From: WS-9 sp036274595
GTDB lineage: Bacteria > Eisenbacteria > RBG-16-71-46 > SZUA-252
DNA: 64,000 bases
NCBI GenBank assembly: GCA_036274595.1
Contig: DASUFL010000053.1
Coordinates: 1 to 64,000, forward strand
Direction: 5' to 3'
Shown here: positions 16,827 to 25,715 of the stretch, in pieces
Numbering within the stretch: the first letter of the stretch is position 1
Layout of the letters: every line of letters begins with the position of its first letter
Position numbers and translations under genes: made by a program
The notes under the pieces: model-generated
The model's database searches: none
Seen by the model: the letters and a program-made list of their open reading frames with translations, nothing else
Told to the model about the DNA's origin: nothing

Positions 16827-18486
16827 CAAGGAGACGGGTCGCCGCGCGGGACTTCTCTCGGCGGTGGCGATGGGCCTCCTCCTGGCATCGGCCGTCCACG
16901 CGAGTGCGGCGACGGTCAAGAGCATCTCGCTCAAGGACGCCGGAACGGGGACCCAGGTCATCGTGGAGGCGGACTCCCCGATCAACTACCACGACTTCAC
17001 CCTCGAGTCGCCCGATCGCATCGTGCTCGACTGCCCGGGCTCGACGCTCGGCTTCACCGAGCGCACCTGGGCCGGGCGGGACAAGTCGCCCATCAAGTCG
17101 GTCCGCGCGACCGAGATGGGCTGGGGCAAGGACACGGGCTCGCGGATCGTGGTCGATCTCGCGAAGCCTACGTCCTATGGAGTGAGCGCGGTGGGGAACA
17201 CCATCGTGCTGGCGCTCGAGCAGGCCGCGCCCGAGCCTCCGCCGGCGCCGGAGCCCGTCGTAAGGCCGTCCGACTCGAGCTCCGACAACATGCAGCCGAG
17301 CGACGGCCGCCGCATCTCGATCGACGTGCAGGGAGCCGAGGTCGAGACCGTGCTTCGCAGCCTGGCCGAATTCAGCGGCAGGAACATCGTCGCGAGCAAA
17401 GAGGTGAAGGGGACCGTGACCCTGCGTCTCCGGAACGTGCCATGGCGCCAGGCCCTCGACATCCTGCTCCGGACGCAGGCCCTGGGCATGGTCGACAACG
17501 GCAACAACATCGTCGTCTCCAACCTCGAGACGCTCCGCAAGGAAGAGCTCGAGCGCCGCACGGCGGAGCGCGCGCAGGAAGAGCTCCTGCCGCTCTACAC
17601 GCGGATCATCCCGGTGAGCTACGCGAACGCGGACGAGATGTCGAAGGCCGTGGAGAAGACGCTCACCAAGCGGGGCCACATCGAGGTCGACAAGCGGACG
17701 AACGCGCTCCTGGTCACGGACATCGACGACCGTCTCTCGCAGGCCGAGTCGATGATCCGGAGCCTCGACACGCGCACCCCGCAGGTCGAGATCGTGGCGC
17801 GGCTCGTGGACGTGGATCGCTCCGCGTCGCGCTCCCTGGGCATCGATTGGAGCCTCCAGAACCTGGATCTCGGTGACGCCGGCGCCCACGAAGGAGTCAC
17901 CGTGACTCCGGGCCAGGTCCCGAGCCCGGCCGGAACGGTCAAGTTCGGCACGGTGAAGGGCTTCGGCTCGATCGAGGCGACCCTGACCGCCCTCGAGACG
18001 CAGAACAAGGCGAACATCATCTCGAATCCGCGGATCACGACCGTCAACAACCGCGAAGCCTCGGTCGTCGTCGGCCAGCAGATTCCGCTCATCGTGCAGG
18101 ACTTCGCCGGCAACGCGGTCACGCAGCTCACGACGATCGGTATCAAGCTGAGCGTGACGCCGCACATCAACGTCGGCAACAAGATCACGATGGACGTCCA
18201 TCCCGAGGTCTCCGACCTCTCGTCGCAGGCGACGGTGCAGGGCGGCATCATCATCAACACGACGATGGCCGACACGCGCGTCATGGTGAATGACGGCGAG
18301 ACGGCGGTGATCGGCGGCCTCATCCGGAGCAACGAGAGCGACACCTACCGCGGCGTGCCGGTCCTCATGGACATCCCGCTCCTCGGCAACCTCTTCAAGT
18401 CGAGCACGAAGGTGAAGCAGAAGCGCGAGCTCCTCATCTTCCTCACGCCGAAGGTGCTCGGCGAGACGACGGCGTCGTCGGAGTAG
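16810..18486 (+). CDS. pilQ: Type IV pilus secretin PilQ
   Basis: This outer-membrane secretin has 558 residues. A signal peptide (residues ~1-34) is followed by one AMIN domain (TVKSISLKDAGTGTQVIVEA, ~35-130), a short Pro-rich linker, an STN/N0 domain (EVETVLRSLAEFSGRNIVAS) and an N1 domain. The secretin core ends with VPVLMDIPLLGNLFKS and ELLIFLTPKVL, both family signatures. Only one AMIN domain is present, whereas many PilQ proteins have two. AGAGG lies upstream, and the start overlaps the PilP-like gene by 17 bases. It forms the channel through which the pilus leaves the cell. Confidence 0.96.
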   Translation: MRLETSKETGRRAGLLSAVAMGLLLASAVHASAATVKSISLKDAGTGTQVIVEADSPINYHDFTLESPDRIVLDCPGSTLGFTERTWAGRDKSPIKSVRATEMGWGKDTGSRIVVDLAKPTSYGVSAVGNTIVLALEQAAPEPPPAPEPVVRPSDSSSDNMQPSDGRRISIDVQGAEVETVLRSLAEFSGRNIVASKEVKGTVTLRLRNVPWRQALDILLRTQALGMVDNGNNIVVSNLETLRKEELERRTAERAQEELLPLYTRIIPVSYANADEMSKAVEKTLTKRGHIEVDKRTNALLVTDIDDRLSQAESMIRSLDTRTPQVEIVARLVDVDRSASRSLGIDWSLQNLDLGDAGAHEGVTVTPGQVPSPAGTVKFGTVKGFGSIEATLTALETQNKANIISNPRITTVNNREASVVVGQQIPLIVQDFAGNAVTQLTTIGIKLSVTPHINVGNKITMDVHPEVSDLSSQATVQGGIIINTTMADTRVMVNDGETAVIGGLIRSNESDTYRGVPVLMDIPLLGNLFKSSTKVKQKRELLIFLTPKVLGETTASSE

Positions 18487-18530
18487 GCGCCGCGGGCGCT
18501 GTTCGGCCCGCCTCGACCTCGGTATACTGC

Positions 18531-18560
18531 GGGGCCCTTCCGAAGCGGGAGGGCCCCGTT
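18531..18560 (+). terminator. Probable terminator after pilQ
   Basis: GGGGCCCT (18531-18538) pairs with AGGGCCCC (18550-18557), followed by GTTCTCGTTT, a moderate T-run. It lies 44 bases after the pilQ stop. A -10-like TATACT (18523-18528) just before it has no good -35 element, so a promoter here is less likely. Confidence 0.6.
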
Positions 18561-18588
18561 CTCGTTTCCGTCGGCTTCGGAGGCCACG

Positions 18589-19125
18589 CTGTCCGCGCGA
18601 ATCGCTCTGATCGGATTGCCCGGGGCCGGAAAGAGCATCGTGGCTCCGCTCCTCGCGGCCAAGCTCGGCTTCACCCACGTGGATCTCGACCAGCGGATCG
18701 AGCGGGACGAACAGACGACGGTCGCCGACGTGATCCGGGGCCGGGGCGAGGAGGCGTTCCGCGCGCTCGAAGCGCGGGCGCTCGGGAACGCGCTCGAGGA
18801 GAGCGCGCCGGGGGTCGTGATCGCGTGCGGCGGAGGGATCCTGGGGCGTGATGAGAATCGCGAGCGGCTGGCGCAGGCCTTCGTGCTCTGGCTCCTCGTG
18901 ACGCCCGAGACGGCCGCGGCGCGGGTGGGGTCCGCGGGACGGGATTCGCGTCCGCTCCTCGACGGTGGCAGCGTCATCGACCGGCTGCGTTCCCTGGAGG
19001 AGGCTCGGAGCGAGCTCTACCGCCGCGCCGCGCGCGCGACCGTGGACACCGAGGGACGGAGCGCGGCCGAGGTCGCGGACCTGGCCGCGCGGCTGTGGCG
19101 GGCGTGGGATTCGTCCGCGTCGTAG
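18589..19125 (+). CDS. aroK: Shikimate kinase
   Basis: The enzyme phosphorylates shikimate at the 3-OH with ATP in the chorismate pathway; chorismate synthase (aroC) is at the other end of the window. The Walker A motif is GLPGAGKS, followed by VDLDQRIERDEQTTVADVI (shikimate-binding Asp and Arg) and ACGGGIL, the conserved GGG of the family. The lid region contains RDSRPLL. Length is ~178 residues. No ATG or GTG exists before the Walker A strand. CTG at 18589 with GGAGG 5 bases upstream is the best start; TTG at 18616 would remove the first beta strand. The end overlaps rsmD by 31 bases. Confidence 0.88.
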   Translation: MSARIALIGLPGAGKSIVAPLLAAKLGFTHVDLDQRIERDEQTTVADVIRGRGEEAFRALEARALGNALEESAPGVVIACGGGILGRDENRERLAQAFVLWLLVTPETAAARVGSAGRDSRPLLDGGSVIDRLRSLEEARSELYRRAARATVDTEGRSAAEVADLAARLWRAWDSSAS

Positions 19126-19688
19126 GAGGCGCGCTCCGGGGCAGGAAGCTCCAGGTGCTCGACCGCAACGTGCGGCCCACGTCGGAGCGCACGCGGGAGG
19201 CGATCTTCGATATCCTGGGCCTGGCCGCGGTGGCGGGGGCGCGCGTGCTCGATCTCTACGCGGGCACGGGAGCCCTCGGCACCGAGGCCCTGAGCCGCGG
19301 CGCCAGGAGCGCGGACTTCGTCGAGGCCGATCGGGCCGTGGCGCGCAGGCTCGAGGAGAGCCTCGCGGAGCTCGGCCTGGCCGAGGTCGCCCGCGTGCAC
19401 GTGGGCGACCTCGACCGGGGGCTCCCGGCGGGACTCCGTGGCCCGTGGGAGCTCGTGTTCCTCGACCCGCCGTACGACGGCGACGCGGGAGCGCGCTGGG
19501 TCGAGGCGGCCGCGCGGGGCGGCCTGCTCGGCGCGGATGGAATTCTGGTGTACGAGCGGCGGAAGGGAAGCGACGCGCCCACTCCGGCGGGGCTCACGCT
19601 CCGGACGGATCGGATCTACGGCGACACGGCGGTTGCGTTCTATCGTGCGGACGTCCCCGAGGGGCGTCCCGGACAAGGAGGCCTATGA
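19095..19688 (+). CDS. rsmD: 16S rRNA (guanine(966)-N(2))-methyltransferase
   Basis: This SAM-dependent methyltransferase modifies G966 of 16S rRNA. The 197-residue protein opens with VRVVGGALRGRKLQV and VRPTSERTREAIFDIL, the RsmD family signature. The SAM motif is VLDLYAGTGALGTEAL and the catalytic motif is VFLDPPYDG (the D/N-PPY box of N-methylases). GTG at 19095 is used; a GTG nine bases later is equally possible. It overlaps the shikimate kinase end and is coupled by ATGA to coaD, the common rsmD-coaD arrangement. Confidence 0.94.
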   Translation: MAGVGFVRVVGGALRGRKLQVLDRNVRPTSERTREAIFDILGLAAVAGARVLDLYAGTGALGTEALSRGARSADFVEADRAVARRLEESLAELGLAEVARVHVGDLDRGLPAGLRGPWELVFLDPPYDGDAGARWVEAAARGGLLGADGILVYERRKGSDAPTPAGLTLRTDRIYGDTAVAFYRADVPEGRPGQGGL

Positions 19689-20176
19689 AGAGCGGCGTGT
19701 TCGCGGGCACCTTCGACCCGGTCACGAACGGCCACCTCGACCTCATCCACCGCGCGCTCGGCGTCGTGGACCGGCTCGTCGTGGCGGTCGCGCCGCGGCC
19801 GGAGAAGGGGGTTCTCTTCACTCTCGAGGAGCGGGTCGCGATGATCCAGTCCGCCGTCGGCACGGAGTCGCGTGTCACGGTCGAGCCCTTCCAGGGCCTC
19901 CTGGTCGACCACGCGAAGGCGCGCGGGATTCCGATCATCATCCGCGGCGTCCGCTTCGTGTCCGACTTCGAGTACGAATTCCAGATGGCGCTCATGAACC
20001 GCCGCCTGAACCCCAACATCGAAACGATCTTCCTCATGCCGAGCGAGCAGTTCACGTACGTCAATTCGACCCTCGTGAAGGAGATCGCGCGCCACGGCGG
20101 CGACGTGAATCCCTTCGTGCCCCAGAACGTGCGGGAGCGGCTCGACCAGGCGCTCAGGAAGCAGGCCGCGCGATGA
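19685..20176 (+). CDS. coaD: Pantetheine-phosphate adenylyltransferase
   Basis: The enzyme transfers AMP to 4'-phosphopantetheine, the penultimate step of coenzyme A synthesis. The 163-residue protein has GVFAGTFDPVTNGHLDLI (the nucleotidyltransferase T/HxGH motif), PIIIRGVRFVSDFEYEFQMA and the C-terminal YVNSTLVKEIARHGGDV, all CoaD signatures. Length is typical. AAGGAGG precedes the ATG, which overlaps the rsmD stop by 4 bases. Confidence 0.97.
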   Translation: MKSGVFAGTFDPVTNGHLDLIHRALGVVDRLVVAVAPRPEKGVLFTLEERVAMIQSAVGTESRVTVEPFQGLLVDHAKARGIPIIIRGVRFVSDFEYEFQMALMNRRLNPNIETIFLMPSEQFTYVNSTLVKEIARHGGDVNPFVPQNVRERLDQALRKQAAR

Positions 20177-21381
20177 ACCCGAGCCAGGCCGGGACGCGCG
20201 AGCGGGTGAGCGCGCGCGTCCGCGCGCTCAAGCCGTCGGAGACCATGGCCCTGAGCGCTCGGGCGAGGGAGCTGCGCGCGCGCGGCGAGAAGGTCGTCTC
20301 CTTCGCCGCCGGCGAGCCCGACTTCGACACGCCGGAGCACATCCGCCTCGCGGCTGTCGAAGCGGTCCACGGCGGGCACACGCGCTACACCGAGGTCGCC
20401 GGCGTCGCCGCGCTCCGCGAAGCGATCGCGGCGAAGCTCGCGCGCGAGAACGGCGTGCGCTACGAGCCGAAGGAGATCGTGGTCTCGAACGGGGCCAAGC
20501 ACGCGATCTGGAACGCGCTCTTCACCCTGCTCGAGCCGGGGGACGAGGTGCTCTGCCCGGTCCCCTACTGGGTCACGTTTCCGGAGATCGTCCGGCTGAT
20601 CGGCGCGACGCCGGTGCCCGTCCCGCCCGGGTCGGGGCGGTACAAGGTCACCCCGGCCGACCTCGAGCGCGCGCTCACGCCCCGGACCCGGCTCCTCGTC
20701 CTCAACAGTCCCAACAATCCCAGCGGAGCGGTCTATACGCGCCGCGAGATCGAATCGATCGCCGACTTCGTGGCGCGGCACGACCTCCACGTTCTCTCCG
20801 ACGAGATCTACGAGACCCTGGTGTATGGGGACGCGGAGCACGTCTCCATCGCGTCCCTGAGCCCCGAGCTTAGGGAGCGAACCGTCCTGGTGAACGGCGT
20901 ATCCAAAACATGGGCGATGACCGGATGGCGCCTCGGCTACGCGGCGGCTCCGCGGGACATCGCCGACGGGATGGACCGGCTGCAGGGGCAGATGACGTCC
21001 AACCCGTCGAGCGTGTCGCAGCAGGCGGCGCTCAAGGCTCTGACCGGCGACCGCGGACCGGCCCTTTCGATGCGCGACCGCTTCGCGGCCCGGCGGGATC
21101 TCATGGTGGCGCGGCTTCGCGCCCTCGAGGGCGTGCGCCTCGTGGAGCCCGAGGGAGCGTTCTACGCGTTCCCGGACGTGAGCGAGCGGATTGGCGCGGC
21201 GCGGAACGGCGTCACCGACTCCGCGAGCCTTTGCGACTACCTGATCGACGAGGCGAAGATCGTCTGCGTGCCCGGGTCCGCGTTCGGGATGGAAGGGCAC
21301 CTGAGGCTCAGCTATGCGGTCTCCGAGCGCGATATCGAGGACGGACTGGATCGGCTCCTCGCCGCGTTCCAGGGGCTCTGA
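20173..21381 (+). CDS. Pyridoxal-phosphate aminotransferase, aspartate aminotransferase type (class Ib)
   Basis: The 402-residue fold-type I aminotransferase shows the N-terminal VVSFAAGEPDFDTPEHI, the NSPNNPSGAVY segment, DEIYETLVYG (Asp contacting the PLP ring nitrogen), the Schiff-base Lys in VSKTWAMTGWRLGY and the C-terminal carboxylate-binding Arg in GHLRLSYA. These fit the thermophile-type aspartate/prephenate aminotransferase group. The adjacent shikimate kinase makes a role in aromatic amino acid synthesis possible, but sequence alone does not separate aspartate from prephenate activity. The start overlaps the coaD stop by 4 bases. Confidence 0.92.
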   Translation: MNPSQAGTRERVSARVRALKPSETMALSARARELRARGEKVVSFAAGEPDFDTPEHIRLAAVEAVHGGHTRYTEVAGVAALREAIAAKLARENGVRYEPKEIVVSNGAKHAIWNALFTLLEPGDEVLCPVPYWVTFPEIVRLIGATPVPVPPGSGRYKVTPADLERALTPRTRLLVLNSPNNPSGAVYTRREIESIADFVARHDLHVLSDEIYETLVYGDAEHVSIASLSPELRERTVLVNGVSKTWAMTGWRLGYAAAPRDIADGMDRLQGQMTSNPSSVSQQAALKALTGDRGPALSMRDRFAARRDLMVARLRALEGVRLVEPEGAFYAFPDVSERIGAARNGVTDSASLCDYLIDEAKIVCVPGSAFGMEGHLRLSYAVSERDIEDGLDRLLAAFQGL

Positions 21382-21393
21382 ACCGGAGGATCG

Positions 21394-21681
21394 ATGCCGA
21401 CGTACGAATACGAATGTCTGAAGTGCGGGAAGCGGTTCGAGGTATTCCAGAAGATGACGGACGAGCCGAAGAAGCGCTGCCCGACCTGTCGCGGCAAGGT
21501 GCGCCGCCTCATCGGCGCCGGCGCCGGGATGATCTTCAAGGGGAGCGGCTTCTACATCACCGACTACCGCTCGAAATCCTATAAGGAGCAGCAAAAGAAG
21601 GAGTCGGGCGCTCCGGCTCCCGCGAAGGATGAACCCAAGTCCAAGCCGAAGCCCAAGGAGGGCGCTCCCAAGACGCAGTAA
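21394..21681 (+). CDS. FmdB family zinc ribbon protein
   Basis: The 95-residue protein starts MPTYEYECLKCGKRFEVFQ and continues with RCPTCRGKVRRLIG, giving two CxxC pairs that form a zinc ribbon (CxxCG_CXXC_SSSS/FmdB family). The middle part FKGSGFYITDYRSKSYK is also typical. The C-terminal 30 residues are Lys/Pro-rich and disordered. The family is often near translation or metabolic genes as a putative regulator, and its exact function is unknown. A CCGGAGG ribosome site precedes the ATG. Confidence 0.92.
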   Translation: MPTYEYECLKCGKRFEVFQKMTDEPKKRCPTCRGKVRRLIGAGAGMIFKGSGFYITDYRSKSYKEQQKKESGAPAPAKDEPKSKPKPKEGAPKTQ

Positions 21682-21694
21682 CTGGCGAAAGCTT

Positions 21695-21724
21695 TTGACT
21701 CTCCGCGTTTTCCTCTGCTACGTT
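21695..21724 (+). promoter_or_regulatory. Sigma-70 type promoter before isocitrate dehydrogenase
   Basis: TTGACT, 18 bases, then TACGTT. The same layout (TTGAC, N18, TAC/TAG-type -10) appears before both tRNA groups in this window. It leaves a leader of ~110 bases before the icd start, in which no other gene is seen. Confidence 0.55.
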
Positions 21725-21839
21725 GCCGGCAGATCGAGCCGCCGCCCGTGAGCCCGCCTCGGTGTACGAACGGCAGTTCTAACTCACAAATTTTATTCCG
21801 ATTACGGATGCAGCCTCACCTACGTTGGGAAAGGAATCC

Positions 21840-22919
21840 ATGGCGTATCGCGTGACGTTGATCCCGGGCGACGGCACCGGCCCGGAGCTCGCGCAAGCGA
21901 CCCGCCGTGTCCTCGAGGCCACCGGCATCCAGTTCGACTGGGACGTGCAGGACGCGGGCGTGGACGTCTACGAGAAGGAAGGGACCCCGCTCCCGGAACG
22001 CGTCCTCGAGTCGCTCCGCAAGAACAAGGTCGGCCTGAAGGGCCCGATCACGACCCCCGTCGGCTCCGGTTTCCGGAGCGTGAACGTCGCCCTCCGCAAA
22101 GAGCTCGATCTCTACGCCTGCGAGCGCCCCTGCAAGTCCTATCCGGGCGTCCGCTCCCGGTACGAAGCGATCGACCTCGTCATCATCCGCGAGAACACCG
22201 AGGACCTCTATGCCGGGATCGAATTCCCGGTCGGCTCGCACGGGGCCGAGGCGCTGCGCGAGCTCGTCCGGCGCGAAGCCAATCGTGAGATCCGCGAGGA
22301 CTCCGGCATCTCGATCAAGCCGATCAGCGTCTCCGGCACCGAGCGCATCGTGCGCCATGCGTTCCACTACGCGCGCGCGAACGGGCGCCACTCGGTGACC
22401 GCGGTGCACAAGGCGAACATCATGAAGAACACCGACGGCCTCTTCCTCGAGACCGCGCGCAGGGTATCGCAGGAATTCCCCGGCATCGAATTCCAGGACC
22501 GCATCGTCGACAACATGTGCATGCAGCTGGTCCAGACCCCCGAGAACTACGACGTGCTCGTGCTCCCGAATCTCTATGGCGACATCATCTCGGATCTCGC
22601 CGCGGGTCTCGTGGGCGGTCTCGGCATGGCGCCCGGCGCGAACATCGGCCAGGACGCGGCGCTCTTCGAGCCGACGCACGGGAGCGCGCCCAAGTACGCG
22701 GGGCAGGACAAGGTGAATCCATTCGCGATGATCCTGAGCGGCATGCTGATGCTCCGGCACCTGGGCGAGAAGGACGCCGCCGATCGCCTCGAGCGCGCGG
22801 TGGCCGGCGTGGTGAAGCAGGGGAAGCGGGTCACGTACGACATGAAGGCGCGCCGCGACGATCCGACCGCCGTGGGCACGCGGGCCGCGGCGGACGCCGT
22901 CATCGAAGCGCTCGACTAG
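21840..22919 (+). CDS. Isocitrate dehydrogenase (NAD-type, IDH/IPMDH family)
   Basis: The enzyme oxidatively decarboxylates isocitrate to 2-oxoglutarate in the citric acid cycle. The 359-residue protein has IIRENTEDLYAGIEF, the motif that separates isocitrate from isopropylmalate dehydrogenases. It also has VHKANIMKNTDGLF and VLVLPNLYGDIISDLAAGL (metal-binding Asp residues) and FEPTHGSAPKYAGQ. The short length and lack of NADP-type loops suggest the NAD-dependent, homo-oligomeric group; cofactor use is inference. The ATG has AAAGGA upstream and is preferred to an in-frame TTG 15 bases earlier. Confidence 0.93.
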   Translation: MAYRVTLIPGDGTGPELAQATRRVLEATGIQFDWDVQDAGVDVYEKEGTPLPERVLESLRKNKVGLKGPITTPVGSGFRSVNVALRKELDLYACERPCKSYPGVRSRYEAIDLVIIRENTEDLYAGIEFPVGSHGAEALRELVRREANREIREDSGISIKPISVSGTERIVRHAFHYARANGRHSVTAVHKANIMKNTDGLFLETARRVSQEFPGIEFQDRIVDNMCMQLVQTPENYDVLVLPNLYGDIISDLAAGLVGGLGMAPGANIGQDAALFEPTHGSAPKYAGQDKVNPFAMILSGMLMLRHLGEKDAADRLERAVAGVVKQGKRVTYDMKARRDDPTAVGTRAAADAVIEALD

Positions 22920-22931
22920 CGGAGCGCCTGG

Positions 22932-23966
22932 GTGCTCGCGGACCGCGCGTCCATCCACGTGGTGGCCGGACGCGGGGGGAACGGCTGCGTGAGCTTTCGG
23001 CGCGAGAAGTACGTCCCCAAGGGGGGACCGGACGGCGGCGATGGAGGAGACGGGGGAAGCGTCATCCTGGTCGTGAATCCGCACATGCGCACGCTGCTCG
23101 ACTTTCAATCACGGACGCTCTTCCGCGCCCAGGCGGGAGCGCACGGCTCCGGCAACCAGAAGTTCGGCCGGGGCGGCGAGGACCTCCGCGTGCCGGTTCC
23201 TCTGGGCACGCTCGTCATCGATGACGAGACCGGAGAGACCCTCGCGGATCTGGTCGAGCCCGGGATGGAATTCCCGGCCGCGCGCGGCGGCCGCGGAGGC
23301 CGAGGCAACGCGCGCTTCGCGAGGCCCACCCACCAGGCGCCGCGCACCGCGGAGCCGGGCACCCCGGGCGAGGACCGGCGGCTCCGCCTCGAGCTCCGCC
23401 TCATCGCCGACGTCGGACTCGTCGGCTTCCCGAACGTCGGCAAGTCGACGCTCCTCTCGAGCCTCAGCGCCGCCCGTCCCAAGATCGCCGACTACGCCTT
23501 CACCACCCTCGAGCCTCACCTGGGCCTCGTGCGCGTCCACGACGAGGACAGCTTCGTCATGGCGGATCTCCCCGGATTGATCGAGGGAGCCCACCAGGGG
23601 AAGGGGCTCGGCCACGAATTCCTGCGCCACATCTGGAGGACTCGCGTCCTCGTCGTCCTGATCGATTCCCTGTCCGAGGATCCCGCGAGGGATCTCGGCG
23701 TGCTCCGAAACGAGCTCTGCTCATACCATCCGGAGTTCGCGCACAAGCCCATGATCGTCGCCCTCAGCCGGAGCGACCTCCTGGGGGGCGCGACGCCGGG
23801 AACGCCCCCGCTCCCACTCGACGGCGCGACGTGGGGAGGGGCCATCTCGGGGGTCACAGGGGAGGGCACCCAGGCGCTCAAAGAACGAATCTGGTCCGTG
23901 CTCGCGCGGGAGGGCCCAGCCAGCCCCGACGCAGACGCAACAAACGCTGCCGGCACCCAGGAGTGA
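22932..23966 (+). CDS. obg: GTPase Obg/CgtA
   Basis: This ribosome-associated GTPase acts in 50S maturation and the stress response. The 344-residue protein has the Gly-rich Obg domain (GRGGNGCVSFRREKYVPKGG through GRGGRGNARFA), then the G domain with GFPNVGKSTLL (G1), FTTLEPHLG (G2) and ADLPGLIEGA (G3). The expected NKxD of G4 is replaced here by LSRSDLL, a variant still carrying the Asp. A C-terminal Obg extension is almost absent. The start is GTG with GGAG 7 bases upstream. Confidence 0.95.
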   Translation: MLADRASIHVVAGRGGNGCVSFRREKYVPKGGPDGGDGGDGGSVILVVNPHMRTLLDFQSRTLFRAQAGAHGSGNQKFGRGGEDLRVPVPLGTLVIDDETGETLADLVEPGMEFPAARGGRGGRGNARFARPTHQAPRTAEPGTPGEDRRLRLELRLIADVGLVGFPNVGKSTLLSSLSAARPKIADYAFTTLEPHLGLVRVHDEDSFVMADLPGLIEGAHQGKGLGHEFLRHIWRTRVLVVLIDSLSEDPARDLGVLRNELCSYHPEFAHKPMIVALSRSDLLGGATPGTPPLPLDGATWGGAISGVTGEGTQALKERIWSVLAREGPASPDADATNAAGTQE

Positions 23967-23970
23967 GGAC

Positions 23971-24591
23971 ATGAACCCGAAGGACACGACGCGGCTCTGG
24001 GAAGAGCTGCGTCACAGAGATCCGGACGAGAAGTCCGAGTGGATTCGACAGCTTGCCGAACAGCCTTCCCCCGGCTCGGTGGACGTGCTGCTCGACGTGC
24101 TGAAGCAGGAGAGCTGGTATCTGCGCGACCAGGCGGCGCGCGCGCTCGCGACGATGGGGGAGCCGGTGGTGGACCGCCTGATCGACATGCTCGAGGTCGG
24201 CCTCTGGTACACGCGGAGCGCGGCGGCATCCGCACTCGGTCGGATGGGGCTTCCCGTCGCGGCGCCGCCGCTCGTTGCGCTCTTGCGCGATCCCAATCGC
24301 ACGGTGCGCGACGCGGCGCGCGACGCGCTCGTGCAGATCTGCGGGAACGAAGTGGGAGCGTTCGCCGTGGCGTCCGCGGTGCACGAGCTGGCGGAGCGCG
24401 CACAGCGCTTTGCGATCGACGGGCTCGCCTCGCGGGACCCCGCGGCCGCGGAACGGATCCTCGCGATCCTCGCGGATCCGGGAGCCAGGGCCGCCGCCGA
24501 ACGGCGCCCCGCGGCCCGCGCGGTGAACGAGGACGGCGTCCATTGGGGCGACGTCGTCGGTGAAGAGGAACCGAATCAGGGTACCGCCTGA
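23971..24591 (+). CDS. HEAT-repeat protein of unknown function
   Basis: The 206-residue soluble protein is built of about five alpha-helical HEAT/PBS-lyase-like repeats, for example WYLRDQAARALATMGEPVV and WYTRSAAASALGRMGLPVA. Such repeats make protein-protein contacts; no catalytic motif is present. It begins 5 bases after the Obg stop with GAGTGAGG upstream, so it is probably co-transcribed with obg. The acidic C-terminus (VVGEEEPNQGTA) ends at the dprA start. Function is not assigned. Confidence 0.85.
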   Translation: MNPKDTTRLWEELRHRDPDEKSEWIRQLAEQPSPGSVDVLLDVLKQESWYLRDQAARALATMGEPVVDRLIDMLEVGLWYTRSAAASALGRMGLPVAAPPLVALLRDPNRTVRDAARDALVQICGNEVGAFAVASAVHELAERAQRFAIDGLASRDPAAAERILAILADPGARAAAERRPAARAVNEDGVHWGDVVGEEEPNQGTA

Positions 24592-24592
24592 G

Positions 24593-25714
24593 ATGGGATG
24601 CGCCGGGCCCCGCGCGGCCCGGCGTCGAGACGTGGGGGACGGGGTGGCGGTGGAAGTCATGGAGATGCTCCGGCGGGCTCTACCTCAGGGACAGTGGCCC
24701 AGGAGGGGACGTGCGCCCGACGACATCCTCCTCGATCGTGGGGCCGCGATCCTCGACGCCTGCGGCGCTCGCGCGGTTCCGCCCGAAGACCCGTCCTATC
24801 CGCGAGGTCTCCGCGATCTCGACAAGCTCGAGCGCGACGACTCGCTCCGACCTGATCCGCGCGTCCGCCGCTCCAAGAATGCGCTCCGTCCGACCCTCTT
24901 CCTTCGTGGATCCTGGAGCTTCGGGCGCGCCGTCGCCATCGTGGGCTCGCGGCGCGCGACCCTCGACGGCGTCCGCGCCGCCCGGGAGCTGGCCGCGGCT
25001 CTCGCCTCGAGCGGCATCGCCGTCGTGAGCGGGCTCGCGCAGGGAATCGACGCCGCCGCGCACGAGGGAGCCCTCGACGCCGGGGGGCGAAGCGGCGCCG
25101 TTCTGGGCACGTCGATCGAGGTTTCCTTTCCCGCCGCGCACGCCGGTCTCCAGGAACGACTCGCCGACTCGCTTGGCGTCATGACGGAGGTCTTCCCGGG
25201 ATCGCCTTCGAGTTCCCGCTCGTTCTCCGAGCGAAACCATCTCCTCGCCGCGATCTCGGATCTGACCGTCATCATTCAGGGCGACGGCAGGAGCGGCGCG
25301 CTCATCACGACCGGCGCGGCCCGCGCCATGGAGCGCCCGGTCGGGGCCGTGCCGTGGGACATCTACGAGGCGCTGGGCGCCGCGAGCCACCGTCTCCTTC
25401 ATGACGGCCACGCCGTCCTGATTCGCGGTCCCGAGGACGCGCTCGCGCTCCTCGGACTCGACGCCGCGCTCGAAGTCGCGCCTCCGGCCGCGCGACGGTC
25501 GCTCCCGCGCCTCGATGGAGCGGAATCGCTCGCGCTGGCCGCGATCGGCCGCGTCCCTCGCCCGTTCGACGAGATCGCCGCCGCGTCGGGACTCACCGCT
25601 CCCGAGCTGGGCGCCGCGCTCCTCAAGCTCGAGATTCTCGGACTCGCGCGACGCGAAGCGGGAGGACTCGTGCGCCGCGTCCCATCGCCGCGTCGTCCCG
25701 CCGGCGTGGCCTGA
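24593..25714 (+). CDS. dprA: DNA-processing protein DprA (Smf)
   Basis: DprA loads RecA on incoming single-stranded DNA during natural transformation. The ~373-residue protein has the Rossmann core: FGRAVAIVGSRRATLDG, IAVVSGLAQGIDAAAHEGAL and SERNHLLAAISDLTVIIQGD, followed by SGALITTGAARAMERPVGAVP. The N-terminal SAM domain is reduced to ~80 poorly conserved residues. The C-terminal winged-helix (GRVPRPFDEIAAASGLTAPE) is present. The start is uncertain; ATG 24593 is used, with ATG 24659 (GGAAG upstream) an alternative. Together with type IV pilus genes it makes natural competence possible. Confidence 0.9.
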   Translation: MGCAGPRAARRRDVGDGVAVEVMEMLRRALPQGQWPRRGRAPDDILLDRGAAILDACGARAVPPEDPSYPRGLRDLDKLERDDSLRPDPRVRRSKNALRPTLFLRGSWSFGRAVAIVGSRRATLDGVRAARELAAALASSGIAVVSGLAQGIDAAAHEGALDAGGRSGAVLGTSIEVSFPAAHAGLQERLADSLGVMTEVFPGSPSSSRSFSERNHLLAAISDLTVIIQGDGRSGALITTGAARAMERPVGAVPWDIYEALGAASHRLLHDGHAVLIRGPEDALALLGLDAALEVAPPAARRSLPRLDGAESLALAAIGRVPRPFDEIAAASGLTAPELGAALLKLEILGLARREAGGLVRRVPSPRRPAGVA

Positions 25715-25715
25715 C

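Noticed and set aside
18523..18528. TATACT considered as the -10 of an aroK promoter
   Set aside because: No acceptable -35 is found 16-18 bases upstream, and a terminator-like hairpin would cover the start site.
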